From positions 186,001 through 250,000 of the forward strand of contig NC_089390.1 in the NCBI RefSeq assembly GCF_003171515.1: a stretch of DNA of 64,000 nt, in the 5' to 3' direction. The notes beneath the pieces were generated by a model. It saw only the letters and a list, made by a program, of their open reading frames with translations. It was not told the DNA's origin and searched no databases. Each line of letters begins with the position of its first letter. Positions within the stretch are counted from its first letter, which is position 1. Below, piece by piece: positions 1-10,446 of this stretch. This DNA is from Pyrenophora tritici-repentis. Its lineage: Eukaryota > Ascomycota > Dothideomycetes > Pleosporales > Pleosporaceae. Position numbers and translations under genes: made by a program.

Positions 1-3000
1 CTTAGCCCCTGCATCAAATAATTTGACCACATCGGCACGGTCGTGGTACACGCGATCTTGCACGTACTTGCAGCCATGCGACTCCTCAGGTTGGCGGGAA
101 AAGGCGTAGCGGATGGATACCGCGCCCATATCTTCCCAGCGCTTGAGGAGATCAGCGTACATGAGGTCGGTGGTGGGTGTGCGGCAGCCGTAGAAGAGGA
201 TGGCGGGCGCGAGGTTGCGGCCGGCTGCGACTTGTGCGGCACGTTCTTGGATGAAGCCGCGGAAGGGTGCGAGGCCGGTGCCTGCTGCTATCATGATGAT
301 GGGGATCTTCTCCGGGTCCTTGGGGAGGTGGAACGCCTTGTGTGACTGGCGGACGCTGACGTGGAGTCTATCGCCCGCGGTGAGGTTGGCGAGGTAGTTT
401 GTGGCGACGCCGACGTGGTGTCCGCGACCGCTGAGTGCTACGTCGTTTACGACCGAGTATGTGAGTGTGACGTTGGATGGGTTCCAGATGGGCGACGATG
501 AGATGGAGTATTGTCGTACGCGCATGGGTGGCAGCATCTTCAGAAAGACACCGAGGGGTAGCTTGGTAGATGGGAATTGTTCGAGGAGGTCGAGGATGGA
601 TACTCGCTTTGCTGTTATCTCTGAGCTGAATGCTTCGTCGGCTAGGCGGGTGAGTTCCTTCTTTTCGGTATCGTCGGTTGTGGTATCGATCAGGGCTTGG
701 ACATTGCGCTTGCTCGCTGGTTGAGCAAGCTCCACGTAGGCGCCGAGGACAGCATTGGCGCTGACTGGTATATCGGTTGGTAGTGTGGTTGGGCCATTCG
801 TGGATATGGTGAGCATTGAATCCCAAGTCAAGCCAAAGTATCGCATGGTACGCTGGATGTTCTGCTTGGGGTTCAAAGGTAGGATGGCCAGGTAATCACC
901 CGCCGTGTATGACATGCTTGATGGGAGGCTTATCTCGATATGCCTCTTCTCACTCGCATCAGATGTGGAAAGAACCTGGACATTCTCTACAACGGCCTCG
1001 TAGACATCTTGACGGAGCGTAGACGATCTGGGTGCCGAAATTTCGACGTCGAGATTGGTCTCCAATGAGCCTTCACCAGTAGCTTGCTCTGATCCGTACT
1101 TGGCGCGTAGAGCTGGCCACAGGATCTGGTCTTCCCAAGTCTCGAATGCAGTAAAGATGTCACCTTCTGCGGCATCAGCAACGCCCATGTCGGCTACCCT
1201 AGTCGCAGCGCGTTCCTCCAGAGTGGCGTCAATGTACTTGGGGATCTTCTGATATGTCTTCGCCCAATCACGGTGGCCACATCCGAAGACTGCGTATGAG
1301 ACATTCTCCAGCTCCTTCTCCTTCAGGGTGGCTAGCCAGCTGACAAAATGCGCTGCATTATCTGCGGGAGCTCCTTCATAAGACGGGGTGACGATTACGA
1401 CAGGTTTGTCGGTCGGTAGATTCTCGCGCACAGTATCCAAAGTGTCTACCACCTCTGCAGTGAAACCATGCTGTGCAGCATCACTGGCAAGGCGGTTAGC
1501 CAGCGCCTCGCAAGTCCCTGTGTTCGAACCATAGTAGATGGCTATCGGCTTTCCCTTTGCGGCCTTTCCGTCTGATACTTTGGCGGTACCACTGGTGCTC
1601 TTAGTGGAGTCTGGCCGGTTGGCAGTGGCTGATGCTAAAGATGTCTTGAGGCCTGTAGCTGAGATTCCGCTGCGAAGAGTTGCGCGCATGTAAAAGTCCT
1701 TGGGCTTGATGGTCAAAGCCTGCTTGATTTGGAGTTGGTATGAAGGGTCGTCCATTGAAAAGTTCAAGTTCTGCAGCAGGAGGACGAGCACCAGGAGAGC
1801 TTCTTGCCAGGCAAAGGCTCTTCCGATACATGCGCGCATGCCGTTTCCAAAGGGCTTCCAGCAATTGGGGAACTCCTTGTTGCGTCGCTCAAACTCCTCA
1901 TCGAGCATCCTCTCTGGACGGAACTCTTCAGCGTCTTCTCCGTATACAGCAGGATCCCGATGAATCTAAAAGTGATGTTAACAGGCGCTCAGTCTCCATG
2001 TGAAGGGTGAGTAATGGATAACGTACCATGGGGAAGAGACAAATGATTGGCTGCCCAGCCTTTACGGCATATTTACCGCCAATGGTGGTGTCTTCCTTTG
2101 CGGTAAGATTGATAGCTGGGGCAGTTGGCTGAAGTCGAAGAGTTTCTCGAAGCACAGCTGTCAGGTAAGGAACACGTGATAAGTGATCAACATTGACTGG
2201 ACCTTTGCCAACGACATTGTCGACCTCTTGCTGTGCTTTTTGGTATACGTCCGGATTCCTTAGCAGGTAGTAAAATGCGAATGACAATAAGCCGGAAGTT
2301 GTTTCATGCCCAGCAATCAAAAATGTAATCATGTTGTCCATGACGCTTTCTTCCTATGGGATGTGAGTAAAGATTTGTGCATTAACGAGCGTGTTGGCTT
2401 ACAGTCATCTTCTTTCCAGTTTTCGGATCAACACCTTTCAACATGCCATTGAGCAGGTCCTTTTTGTCTGTAGGGTTCTTCTTTCTCGTCTCGACGACCT
2501 CAAGACTAGTCTTGCGCAGTAAGTCAATATCCCTCCAGTACTTCTGGGTCTCGGCGCTGTAGAACATTTGCATGATGGGGTCTCTCCTTGCTCGGTCCCC
2601 GCTGGTCTTGAGGAAATCCACCATTGCGTCGATGAATGGATGCATCTCGTTTGTGTAATACGAGTTGAAACGGTAGTCCATAGCACATAGCGCGATGGTG
2701 TCGAGAGTCAGGCGCGTGAAGTCGTCGGTGACGTTGATCTGGTGTCCTGCTCCATATCTCGCCCACTTCATGACAAGCTGAGAAGAAATGTCGTGCATGT
2801 CGTCGAACATGCCGCGAATGGCAAGTGGTCCGAGCGCTGGTAACAGCACGCGATGTGCGATGCCCCAATTTTCTTCTTCGGCATGCGCTGTGAAGAGACC
2901 ATCGTGTACACCGTTGCGCACTTCGACCAGTGCAGCTACAACGTTCTTTCTAAATCGTTCCTCATCGCAAACCTCGTTCATGAGTGCTTGGCTTGCAATC

Positions 3001-3218
3001 ATGATACGTTCGCCGCCGACGCCAAGAGTGAATTTCCATATTGGGCCTTGACTGGTCAGTCTGTTGTTACAAATGCTCAGAGCTTCCAATGCTCACTCAC
3101 CATACTGCAACGTCAGGTTGCAAAAAGATAATATTGGGACTGTCGGGTCAATGTCTTTGAGATTGCCCAGTAGAGGTAGGCCGGGAGGACCAGGTATTGG
3201 CTCAGTAGCGGATGCCAT
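1..3218 (-). CDS. CYP505-type bifunctional cytochrome P450/NADPH-P450 reductase, 3' end cut by window
   Basis: This is a self-sufficient fatty-acid hydroxylase of the P450BM3/P450foxy (CYP505) kind: an N-terminal P450 fused to an FMN/FAD/NADPH reductase, hydroxylating fatty acids near the omega end. The ATG at 3218 opens with a Pro-rich [10 protein letters not shown] segment and no membrane anchor. Visible P450 motifs are AGHETTS (I-helix), ETLRLQPT (ExxR) and the haem loop [10 protein letters not shown]. After a Ser/Thr-rich linker come the FMN-binding YGSNTGTCE, the FAD-binding RQYSISSSP and the NADPH-binding [10 protein letters not shown]. Three short introns (about 3047-3100, 2354-2402, 1966-2026) restore the frame exactly. 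The reading frame is still open at base 1, so the last tens of residues of the NADPH domain lie outside. The substrate cannot be told from sequence. Family assignment is firm. Confidence 0.95.
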
Positions 3219-4728
3219 CTTAGATGGTCTCGAAGGTGTGTGTGATGGAAATGAAAGCTAAACATGTGTTTTACCTCAAGGCGAGGATGACTATATCTAT
3301 ATGCCCGAGCCAAGGACCTCAGGCATGTGATATTGTCATAGCATAGACGACCGAAACACAGTAGACACCTTCGCGCGCTCCGAGTGCTGCGTGCTTGATG
3401 CACTGGGACCACTATTTGGGACCACTACTGAGGCTCCGAGATCAAATGCCTCGGTTGACGTGGTAGATCTACAGTGCGGCGATTGGCTGCTTCGGTCGGA
3501 GTGGGCCATCGGACGTCTTAGTCACCGGACGGAGGGTCAAGGGTCATGTCGGCCGAGGCTGGCGCAGCTACAAGACAGTGTTTGAGAGCATCATGGCGAT
3601 CTGGGCTTGTTAATGCTCCCTACAAAGTTTGCAGGCTAAGCAGTGTCACTGCGGAAGCGTAGATGGGCATCTCCCGCCTGGTGGCGTCTTGCCGTGTCTG
3701 GTGGCATCTGATTGGCCGACGAGATTTGACTCTGTGAGTGCTGCGGGATTTCCCTTGTGCCTCAAACGTTTGCCGCGTAGAGCACCTCCTATCCCGGCTT
3801 TGGCTGATAGATGTTGGGCAGTCTCCATGTGCCTTCCATCTCGCTTTTCTTGCCATGCGCCCACGTCGTCATTCTTCTCGGCTCGGAATTTGAAGTCTAA
3901 TCCGTCGGCGCGTCGACCATTTGGACGCGCTGCGAGCTATCATGTCATGGGTATACGTAACCGTGTTAACTACGTCTTGCCACTCTATACGGACGTATAC
4001 TCGCTCGCCTGCGACGGTCCGGTGTTGAGCAGTCTGGAGCGCAGCACGGTTGAAGCAATCCGAAGACTACATACACAGCTCCACGCACGCATAGGGCCGA
4101 GTACACACAAAGTACGGAGATACGAGGGCTTGGTTTTATGGCTGAGCATGTCTGGTAGCTGTTAGCCATGTCAATAAACCCTAGGATCATCAGTCGTTTC
4201 TTTTTCGACCTACTACCACCCTCCGTACTCTAACGTTATAGCCAACTAGTCAACACCGGAAGAAGCCGCTGCAGCTACCGTCATCGCTGCCAGTGTACCA
4301 GCAGTAGTGAAAAGAAAAGACGTAACATGCAGCCATGAAGAGACGTCGACTTCGTGTACCGGATATCTCGCCGACCAAACCATGTCGTTCTTTCGTCTTC
4401 TACGGTTGAACGAACTGTGAACGAGTACCCGATGTTGCGTACGTCATTTCTTACATTGATCATGTGTAGTTGGTCATGTCAAGACATCATTCACGATCCT
4501 TGGCGTACGAAACTGAGGAAGCATTGATTACATGGTTTTTGACGAGAGCATTTTCGACTCTTGCCTCATCATTCACGACTGCATTTCAAAGATGTGAGAA
4601 AGGGATAGTGATGATCGAGCATAGAAGGCCATGCTTTCATCTCATCGTACAATTTATAATTTACCAACAAAGATCCATAAGACGCCTAATTCGTTCCACC
4701 TCATTCCACAAACCACACCATCCTCCCA
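3219..4728. other. intergenic region upstream of the P450 gene
   Basis: About 1.5 kb between the P450 start and the end of the cyclin-like gene. The longest open frame here (178 codons, plus strand, 3629-4165) has no recognisable motif and looks like chance. It presumably holds the P450 promoter and the 3' end of the neighbour. Confidence 0.5.
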
Positions 4729-5685
4729 CTACCCCAAACTCCCCAGATTCTTAATCAAAAACGCCGGAGGTGGCGGTCTAGCCGCATGCTTAAACACCGC
4801 ATCCCACAACTCGTCCAATCTACCCTTGCTCTCCAAATATACCTCCTGTCTAAACCAAAGTCTATAATCAATCGCAGCAAGAAACTCCCTCTCCGCAATA
4901 ATCAGTTTCGCTGCATCAGTCTCCAGCGGCCTGGACCATTGCCGCAAGTCCACACAAAGATGGTCAGCGGTAAGGTACTGGTACGCAACGTACACACACA
5001 TGGTGATGAGCGCGACATCACTCAACGCACCAGGGACAGGAGCAGACACAGCGGTAAAGACTGTAGGGGGAACATCACCTACACACGACGATGAACTCTG
5101 GGCTTCCCTTTCTGGAGCCTCGACAACGTCATCACAGTCATCAGACGGAACAGAAGCAAGAGCCACACGATAACGCACTAGGAGACACAGGGCCAGCGGA
5201 ATCGTATCGGGGCTAGGATGATGGTCACAAGAGAAGTTGCGCAATATCTCCTTGGGGATACGGATTAGGCACTGACACAGCATATTCACAGATGCATCGG
5301 GTCGGAGGGCATCACTGTTTGGGTCGAGCGTCTTGCACAGGGAGGTCAAGCTGGCGTCACGGGCAGAATCATCACCGGGACTGAGTGTTTCCTTCACGAT
5401 GAGGATGGGGGCGCGTAGGATGAAGGTGCTGAGGCGGGCGAGGAAGGGGGCGGTGTAAGGCTGGAGGGGCGGGACGGTGGTAGCTGGGGCGGGTGCTGGT
5501 CGTGTCATGTTAGCCAGGGCGCTGTTGAGGGGAGGGTCGTTAGTGGGTACAAGTGGGCAGGAAGAAAATGGGTATATGTTTTGAGGTATGAGGACAAACG
5601 TGGTGGTCTGTGAAACTACAACGCTCATTGTGAAAGACACACGCGATATTGTAAGCGCTGTGTGAAGTCTCGACAACACATGCAT
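4729..5685 (-). CDS. cyclin-box protein, PHO80/PCL-like
   Basis: A single-exon frame of about 319 codons from the ATG at 5685; a second ATG at 5628 with A at -3 is an equally good start. The first 60 residues are hydrophobic or Pro/Thr-rich and uninformative. The C-terminal half carries a cyclin-box pattern: a helix around LALCLLVRYRVAL, then MCVYVAYQYLTADH, then EREFLAAIDYRLW. This is the arrangement seen in Pho80/Pcl cyclins, which bind Pho85-type kinases. An acidic, Ser-rich insert (DDCDDVVEAPERE... region) splits helices one and two, as often in fungal members. The partner kinase and process are unknown. The family call is by pattern recognition only, and a diverged conserved hypothetical protein is the alternative. 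Confidence 0.6.
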   Translation of the reverse strand: MHVLSRLHTALTISRVSFTMSVVVSQTTTFVLIPQNIYPFSSCPLVPTNDPPLNSALANMTRPAPAPATTVPPLQPYTAPFLARLSTFILRAPILIVKETLSPGDDSARDASLTSLCKTLDPNSDALRPDASVNMLCQCLIRIPKEILRNFSCDHHPSPDTIPLALCLLVRYRVALASVPSDDCDDVVEAPEREAQSSSSCVGDVPPTVFTAVSAPVPGALSDVALITMCVYVAYQYLTADHLCVDLRQWSRPLETDAAKLIIAEREFLAAIDYRLWFRQEVYLESKGRLDELWDAVFKHAARPPPPAFLIKNLGSLG

Positions 5686-5776
5686 TGTGTGAGTCAAACT
5701 CTTTCAAAAGCGTATGACAGTAACAAATTTGAATTACGGTCTTGGAAGACATTCTCAGCATCGCGACTACCACTGC

Positions 5777-5797
5777 AAAAAAAAAAAAAAAAAAAAA
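5777..5797. repeat. poly-A run of 21
   Basis: An uninterrupted A21 tract lies about 90 bp upstream of the cyclin-like start (poly-T on that gene's strand). It is a simple homopolymer and may act as a nucleosome-excluding promoter element. Confidence 0.9.
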
Positions 5798-5965
5798 GCT
5801 ATATACAAAAATCCTATGTGACCACACATACAATGACTTCCTCAAAACCCCCGTGTGAGATAATCTCAGGATGACCTAGACATATACGTCGCACGACTAC
5901 TACTACTGAGTCGATTTCCAGCCCGAACTGATCTCAAAGCGAGCATGCAGGCTATCCCTTTTCCC

Positions 5966-6443
5966 CTAAGGGGAATATACGTCGCACAAACCAGCGTATC
6001 CATTCGGCTGCACATTTCCCATATTGCGGCAAAGAGCATAAGTATCCGTCTCCTTGTAGTAAATAGCAGCAACAGAAGCGCCGAATCCAGGACCTTTGGG
6101 GTACCCTTCAGACCACTGAGGAACATCAATCTGAAAAACGCAAGTTAGCAAGCAGCTGCAGAATGCACAACTTCAAGAAGCATACCCATTTGAAGTTGTT
6201 CTCCGAGTTTGGAGGGCACTTCTTCCTCTGATCGGGCGTGTTGAAATAGACAGAGGCACCGGTTTCGGTGACACGGGCTGTTGCGTAGCCGTTTTGGACG
6301 ACTTTTTGGAGTTCTTCCTTGGTTACCTTGACGTAGGTTTCGTTCCAGGCTTTGCAGGAGATGTCTTGGAAGTTTTTGAATGTTGTTGCTGAGGTGGTGG
6401 ATGCGAGGAGGACTGCGGCGGGGAGGAGGTTGGTGAGCTGCAT
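5966..6443 (-). CDS. small secreted protein, effector candidate (4 Cys)
   Basis: Two exons (6443-6186 and 6130-5966, 55 bp intron in phase 0) encode about 140 residues. Residues 1-19 form a clear signal peptide (MQLTNLLPAAVLLASTTSA). The mature part is about 120 residues with four cysteines, at about 30, 75 and two near the C-terminus (ALC, GLC), enough for two disulphides. It has many Asn/Gly/Tyr residues and no membrane segment. I do not recognise a family with confidence. The stretch FKWIDVP, then KGPGFGASVAAIYY, then a C-terminal Cys is loosely reminiscent of the RNase T1/N1-type fold used by some fungal effectors, but the catalytic His/Glu/Arg set is not evident. It is a secreted extracellular protein of unknown role. 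Confidence 0.8.
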
Positions 6444-7024
6444 GTTGGAGTTTTGGAAGAGAGATTATTTGTTGTTGGGTTGGATATATGAGAGGGTGAG
6501 AGGTGATGTTGTGAGTACTTTGGAAAGGTTCGGACATGGTCTATTTATCATCTTCTATGTATATACTGTTGAGTGCCTAGAGGTACAACCAGCGCACAGG
6601 TGCGCAAGGCAGAAGGCGGAAAGCAAGAATCATCAGGGGTAACCATGTACTCGTGTATGACAAGACCAAATATAGAGGCTCAAATCTCCATGCAGAGCCA
6701 GTCCTGCAGAAAGCACGTAGAGATGCGTGGCTTAGACCAGTGTAAGTAACCTCGTTTGGACAAGGCGAAATGAAAGGTGAAGATTTGGGTGGCTTGGGCC
6801 GGCGCTCAGAGGTCCTACTGAGCTGCTAAGTGGCGCGGTGACTTTTGCATAGATTGAACGGGCATTATTGCAGTACCCTATGCCTTGTATATTTGGCCGA
6901 CACCAGTACTTAGCGGTATCAACTGGGCTGCTTCGGGCTAGATCCCCCGCGTTCTCCGCAACTTCCCGAGGTCGGGCATTCCCCGCGGTCCGGCACCTCC
7001 CCGTCGTCAACGACGATTCACCAA
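6444..7024. other. intergenic region between secreted-protein gene and NPR3
   Basis: About 580 bp of divergent promoter space between two genes transcribed away from each other. No RNA gene or repeat was seen. Confidence 0.5.
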
Positions 7025-9649
7025 ATGGCCGTTCCGCTGCCACCAGCTTCCAACCTTCACGCCATTCTTCTCGTAACCAAGTCGCGCTCGCTCGGACCGC
7101 GTCTTGTCTTTCACTATCCTCCGTTATCGCCGTCGGCTGCCGCCCTTGCCGCTGCCAAAGACCCAGCTTGGTTCCGGCACGACACCTCCACGGCCAGCGT
7201 CGATTCGCGCAGCTCAGATAGCGACTGGGACAGCAGCGGCGACTCTGATGATGACAACGATATCGAGATTGGTAGTCGCACAAGTGGTGGGCGTGGTTCG
7301 GGGAGGACGGCGACGGGCCGAGTGAGCGACAAGTCAAAGCTTGGTGCCGGTGTATGGGGCAAGCAGGAGACAATTGATGAGGAGGACGCCGAGGACAATG
7401 ACGACCAAGAGAGCAGCGCGAGGCGGAATGGCGGCGACCACGATTGGGAGACGGTATTGGGCTTCAAGACGGATGCGCTCGAGAAGATGCTGAGCCCGAG
7501 CAAGGACTATAACAAGAGGCGCTTCGAGTTGGGCGTTGAGAGCATCGTCTTTGTCGGCGCGCCCATGTTTGTCAGAGAAGACGGGTTGTGGAAGAAGCTG
7601 AAGCGGAAAAAAAAGAAGCTGTCAGACAAGCAGAAGCTCGAGGACGGCGACCTGGTCAAGAATCTCGCAACACCCGACGGGGAAGACACCAAGACGGCTG
7701 AAGAGCCCACAAAGCCCGTCCCCGAGCCCTTTGTGTATCCCCCTGGATTTGAGCCGGGCTACGGTCATGATTCTGCTTCCAGCGCAGGCTCGGGTGCACC
7801 ATCGGATGCAGGGTCAGATGCACGCAGCAACTCGACATCGCAAGACAACGCCCCAGACATGACCATGTTCAATGTCGTCTTCGTGCTGAACCCGCCAGCG
7901 CTAGAATACCAGCAACGCGTAAAGGAGATGTACGAGAATGTGACGCGCAAGTATGCCAAAGCACTCAAGTACGAAGAGGCGCGCTTCCAATATGTCTGGA
8001 AAGAGTCGAAGCGTATCATCGACATCAAGCAGCGTGCCAAGGAAACAAATGAATCCATGACGGCAACATGGCGCAAGATAGTCAGCACTTCACCTCTTGC
8101 AAAGTCTATTGCCATCATGTTCGACGCCATATCGCACGACAAGATAGCACACATACATTTTGATGCCACTTTCAACACCTCGTTCCAAATCCCCCAAGCT
8201 GACTCGACGCCGTACCTGCCCAATGCGCTCGAGCCCCAGATGCCAGGCCTGTGGCTCACTACGTCCAACGTCGTTTTGGAGGATGACGAGGCACCAATGA
8301 CACAGCACGCCGCCCTGTTGCTTCTTGAAGATGCCGAGGTGTTGATCAAGGACCTCGGGGGTGATGCATCTGGTAATGGGGCTGCCATCGCTTTTTACAT
8401 TCGCAACATCATACCCACCAAGTCGCTCCTGAAGATATCCAAGAAACACAACATCTCCGCGCACGACATGGAGTACATAGCCAGTCACCTGGTATATTGG
8501 CGACGCGCCCGCCTTATTGCTCCCTTGTCTCCCCGAGATACTTATATCGTGAGCCCGAACGCTGACATGACGGTTCTTCCCGCTGCCATCGCTGTATACG
8601 CACAGCGCTTCCCTACCCTGCCCACGCTACCCAAAGTGCTAAGCATGCTATCAGGCACACCCCGGCCGTACAGGAACTTCATCCCGACGGCCGAGCACCG
8701 CGAGGCATACATGGAAATTCTGGCATGGCTAATGCGCGGAGGCTGGGTGACACAATTGCGCACATTCGCCTGGGTGCGCGTAACACCAGAAATCAAAGCG
8801 CAAGTCGCCGCGGAACTAGAACGCGAGGAGCGCATCAAGAAAGCCGAAGAGGCGCGCAGGGACTTACTGAGCGAGATCGATTCCATCCCAGAAGGTTTAC
8901 TTTCTGAAAAACGGAATAGCCTGCTCTCTTTAACATCAGCAAGGACGTCGTCCCCCCTGCGAAGAACGCGGCGCGAAGCAGATGAAGAAATGGAAAACAG
9001 CACTATCCTCAGCCCGCGCCTCTCCGCTACAGCAATGACCCGCAGCGCTTCTGCTCGAACAGGTTCAGACGCGGGCAGCACAAGCAGTCAACGCACAACC
9101 ATCGCTTTGAGCTCACTTCAACAACAACAACAACAACAACAACGCGCAGAGTCTCCCTCGCACATTGGTCTTCGTGACGTGAAACCACACCGTCCCTCCC
9201 CCCTACACTTAAAACCCACTTCGCCCTCTCCCTCCCGCAACAATTCCCTCATATCCCCCACATCGCCCCTGACCAACCCCACGCCGTCAGACCCCTCGTC
9301 CTTCACGCACACCACTATCCTCTCGCCGCAGAAAGCGTCGTCCCTGGAAGCACGCTGGCTAGACAAGATTGCCCAGACGTTCGAGGAGTCGTCGTCGTCG
9401 GCTGCTGCTGCTGCTGTCATGTCTACTACTGCTAATCCCAGTCCTCCCAAACACGCGGAGGGTGCTGCGTTTGGCGGCATCACGGGCAAGGAATTGAGGG
9501 AGAGCTGGCCGATGCTGTTGAGGCATTTGGATGGGAAACATGCGATTGAGGATGTTTCGGCTAGAGAGGGGATTAAGCGGAAGAGGGTTGCGGTGCTTTT
9601 CAATGCTGTAAAAGAGAGGGGGTGGCTGGTTGTTGCGAGGCATTGGTGA
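7025..9649 (+). CDS. NPR3: Npr3, SEACIT/GATOR1 complex subunit
   Basis: One uninterrupted frame of 874 codons. The N-terminus (LHAILLVTKSRSLGPRLVFHYPP) is the hallmark longin-like start of nitrogen permease regulator 3. Npr3 pairs with Npr2 and Iml1 as the GAP complex that restrains TORC1 on the vacuole when amino acids are scarce. It is followed by a long acidic, Ser/Asp-rich disordered insert (about residues 60-145). The conserved core then resumes with FNVVFVLNPP, TSPLAKSIAIMFDAIS and MPGLWLT. A Ser/Pro-rich tail includes a glutamine run encoded by CAA repeats near residue 700. The C-terminal LLRHLDGKHAIEDVS... module is the winged-helix end typical of the family. No intron is needed. The assignment is confident; the low-complexity inserts are likely species-variable. 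Confidence 0.95.
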   Translation: MAVPLPPASNLHAILLVTKSRSLGPRLVFHYPPLSPSAAALAAAKDPAWFRHDTSTASVDSRSSDSDWDSSGDSDDDNDIEIGSRTSGGRGSGRTATGRVSDKSKLGAGVWGKQETIDEEDAEDNDDQESSARRNGGDHDWETVLGFKTDALEKMLSPSKDYNKRRFELGVESIVFVGAPMFVREDGLWKKLKRKKKKLSDKQKLEDGDLVKNLATPDGEDTKTAEEPTKPVPEPFVYPPGFEPGYGHDSASSAGSGAPSDAGSDARSNSTSQDNAPDMTMFNVVFVLNPPALEYQQRVKEMYENVTRKYAKALKYEEARFQYVWKESKRIIDIKQRAKETNESMTATWRKIVSTSPLAKSIAIMFDAISHDKIAHIHFDATFNTSFQIPQADSTPYLPNALEPQMPGLWLTTSNVVLEDDEAPMTQHAALLLLEDAEVLIKDLGGDASGNGAAIAFYIRNIIPTKSLLKISKKHNISAHDMEYIASHLVYWRRARLIAPLSPRDTYIVSPNADMTVLPAAIAVYAQRFPTLPTLPKVLSMLSGTPRPYRNFIPTAEHREAYMEILAWLMRGGWVTQLRTFAWVRVTPEIKAQVAAELEREERIKKAEEARRDLLSEIDSIPEGLLSEKRNSLLSLTSARTSSPLRRTRREADEEMENSTILSPRLSATAMTRSASARTGSDAGSTSSQRTTIALSSLQQQQQQQQRAESPSHIGLRDVKPHRPSPLHLKPTSPSPSRNNSLISPTSPLTNPTPSDPSSFTHTTILSPQKASSLEARWLDKIAQTFEESSSSAAAAAVMSTTANPSPPKHAEGAAFGGITGKELRESWPMLLRHLDGKHAIEDVSAREGIKRKRVAVLFNAVKERGWLVVARHW
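9117..9143 (+). repeat. CAA microsatellite encoding poly-Gln in NPR3
   Basis: Eight or more consecutive CAA codons lie inside the disordered C-terminal part of NPR3. The repeat is in frame and probably length-variable between isolates. A TCG/GCT triplet run (Ser/Ala tract) follows about 250 bp downstream. Confidence 0.85.
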
Positions 9650-10254
9650 TTTTTGTTGGTGGGGGTAATGGGCATGTATACCCGTGCGTGGTGTGTGTTG
9701 GTAGCTGGCTTTGGGGTTGTTGGGAATCATGTTTTAGAGGGGAGGGCTGTCTGGTTGTAATGGCTTTGTTTACGATAGGTATGGGAGTTTAGATATATGC
9801 CCTTTTCTGGGGCTTGCATGGCGGAAGCTGTGTTGTTTCGACGGGTACAGTTGATGCTTGCCCTATTGACCCTTATGCAACAATTCTTGTCGCACGCACT
9901 TTTTCCGCAAGTACAACCTTTTAGGTGCCGTGCCAGGGCCACTAACTGTCCTCTTTCATCTACTATTTCAATTGGCCGACATTCAAAAACTATTTATCAG
10001 GTAAAATGTTTGCAATACTGCTACTCTCGATTTCATACATATCCTCTCTATTTGTCAAGCTTATCTATGACATTTTGCACCACAAACACCCAACTATCAT
10101 TGACGTATGACAGGGGCCTCTATTCATGAACTCACTTGCTAGAGATGAGACTTGCATACTACTAGATAAGATCGTCCATTGCTACATTAGAAGCCATGAA
10201 GGCCATCCTTCGTCTCCGCCCTGAATCACAATTCTGAGAATCACGCTATTGGTA
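9650..10254. other. convergent intergenic region, NPR3 and TRL1 3' ends
   Basis: About 600 bp between the NPR3 stop and the far end of the Lys-rich in-frame tail behind TRL1. It holds the 3' UTRs of both convergent genes, and no other feature was recognised. Confidence 0.5.
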
Positions 10255-10446
10255 TCACTCCTTCTCCTTCTCAGCCCTAGCAGCCTTTGCGTTTGCAGCC
10301 TACGCGTTCGCAGCCTTCGCATTGGCCTTCTGCTTGTGGCGATTTCGCTTGTGCGGCTTCTTCTTGTTGCCACTTTCCTTGCCATCGTCCTTGCCATCGT
10401 TTTCCTTATCAGCTCCGTCCTTTTGGGTGGTATGCTGCTGATTATT
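10255..10446 (-). other. in-frame Lys/Asp/Asn-rich tail behind the TRL1 stop codon
   Basis: Directly after the TRL1 TAG the same frame continues for 48 sense codons. The order is a Gln/Asn-rich start, then repeats of Asp-Gly-Lys, then KKKPHKRNRHKQK, then Ala-Lys-Ala-Ala-Asn units. A second TAG then falls exactly where the repeat calls for AAG (Lys), and 14 more codons follow to TGA. The composition is strongly protein-like (basic nucleic-acid-binding tail). It could be a C-terminal extension lost through nonsense changes, a readthrough extension, or a chance product of a repetitive 3' UTR. No intron with plausible length would join it in frame. Confidence 0.5.

Noticed and set aside
3629..4165. 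178-codon plus-strand open frame
   Set aside because: No domain or signal, and biased composition; likely chance in the spacer.
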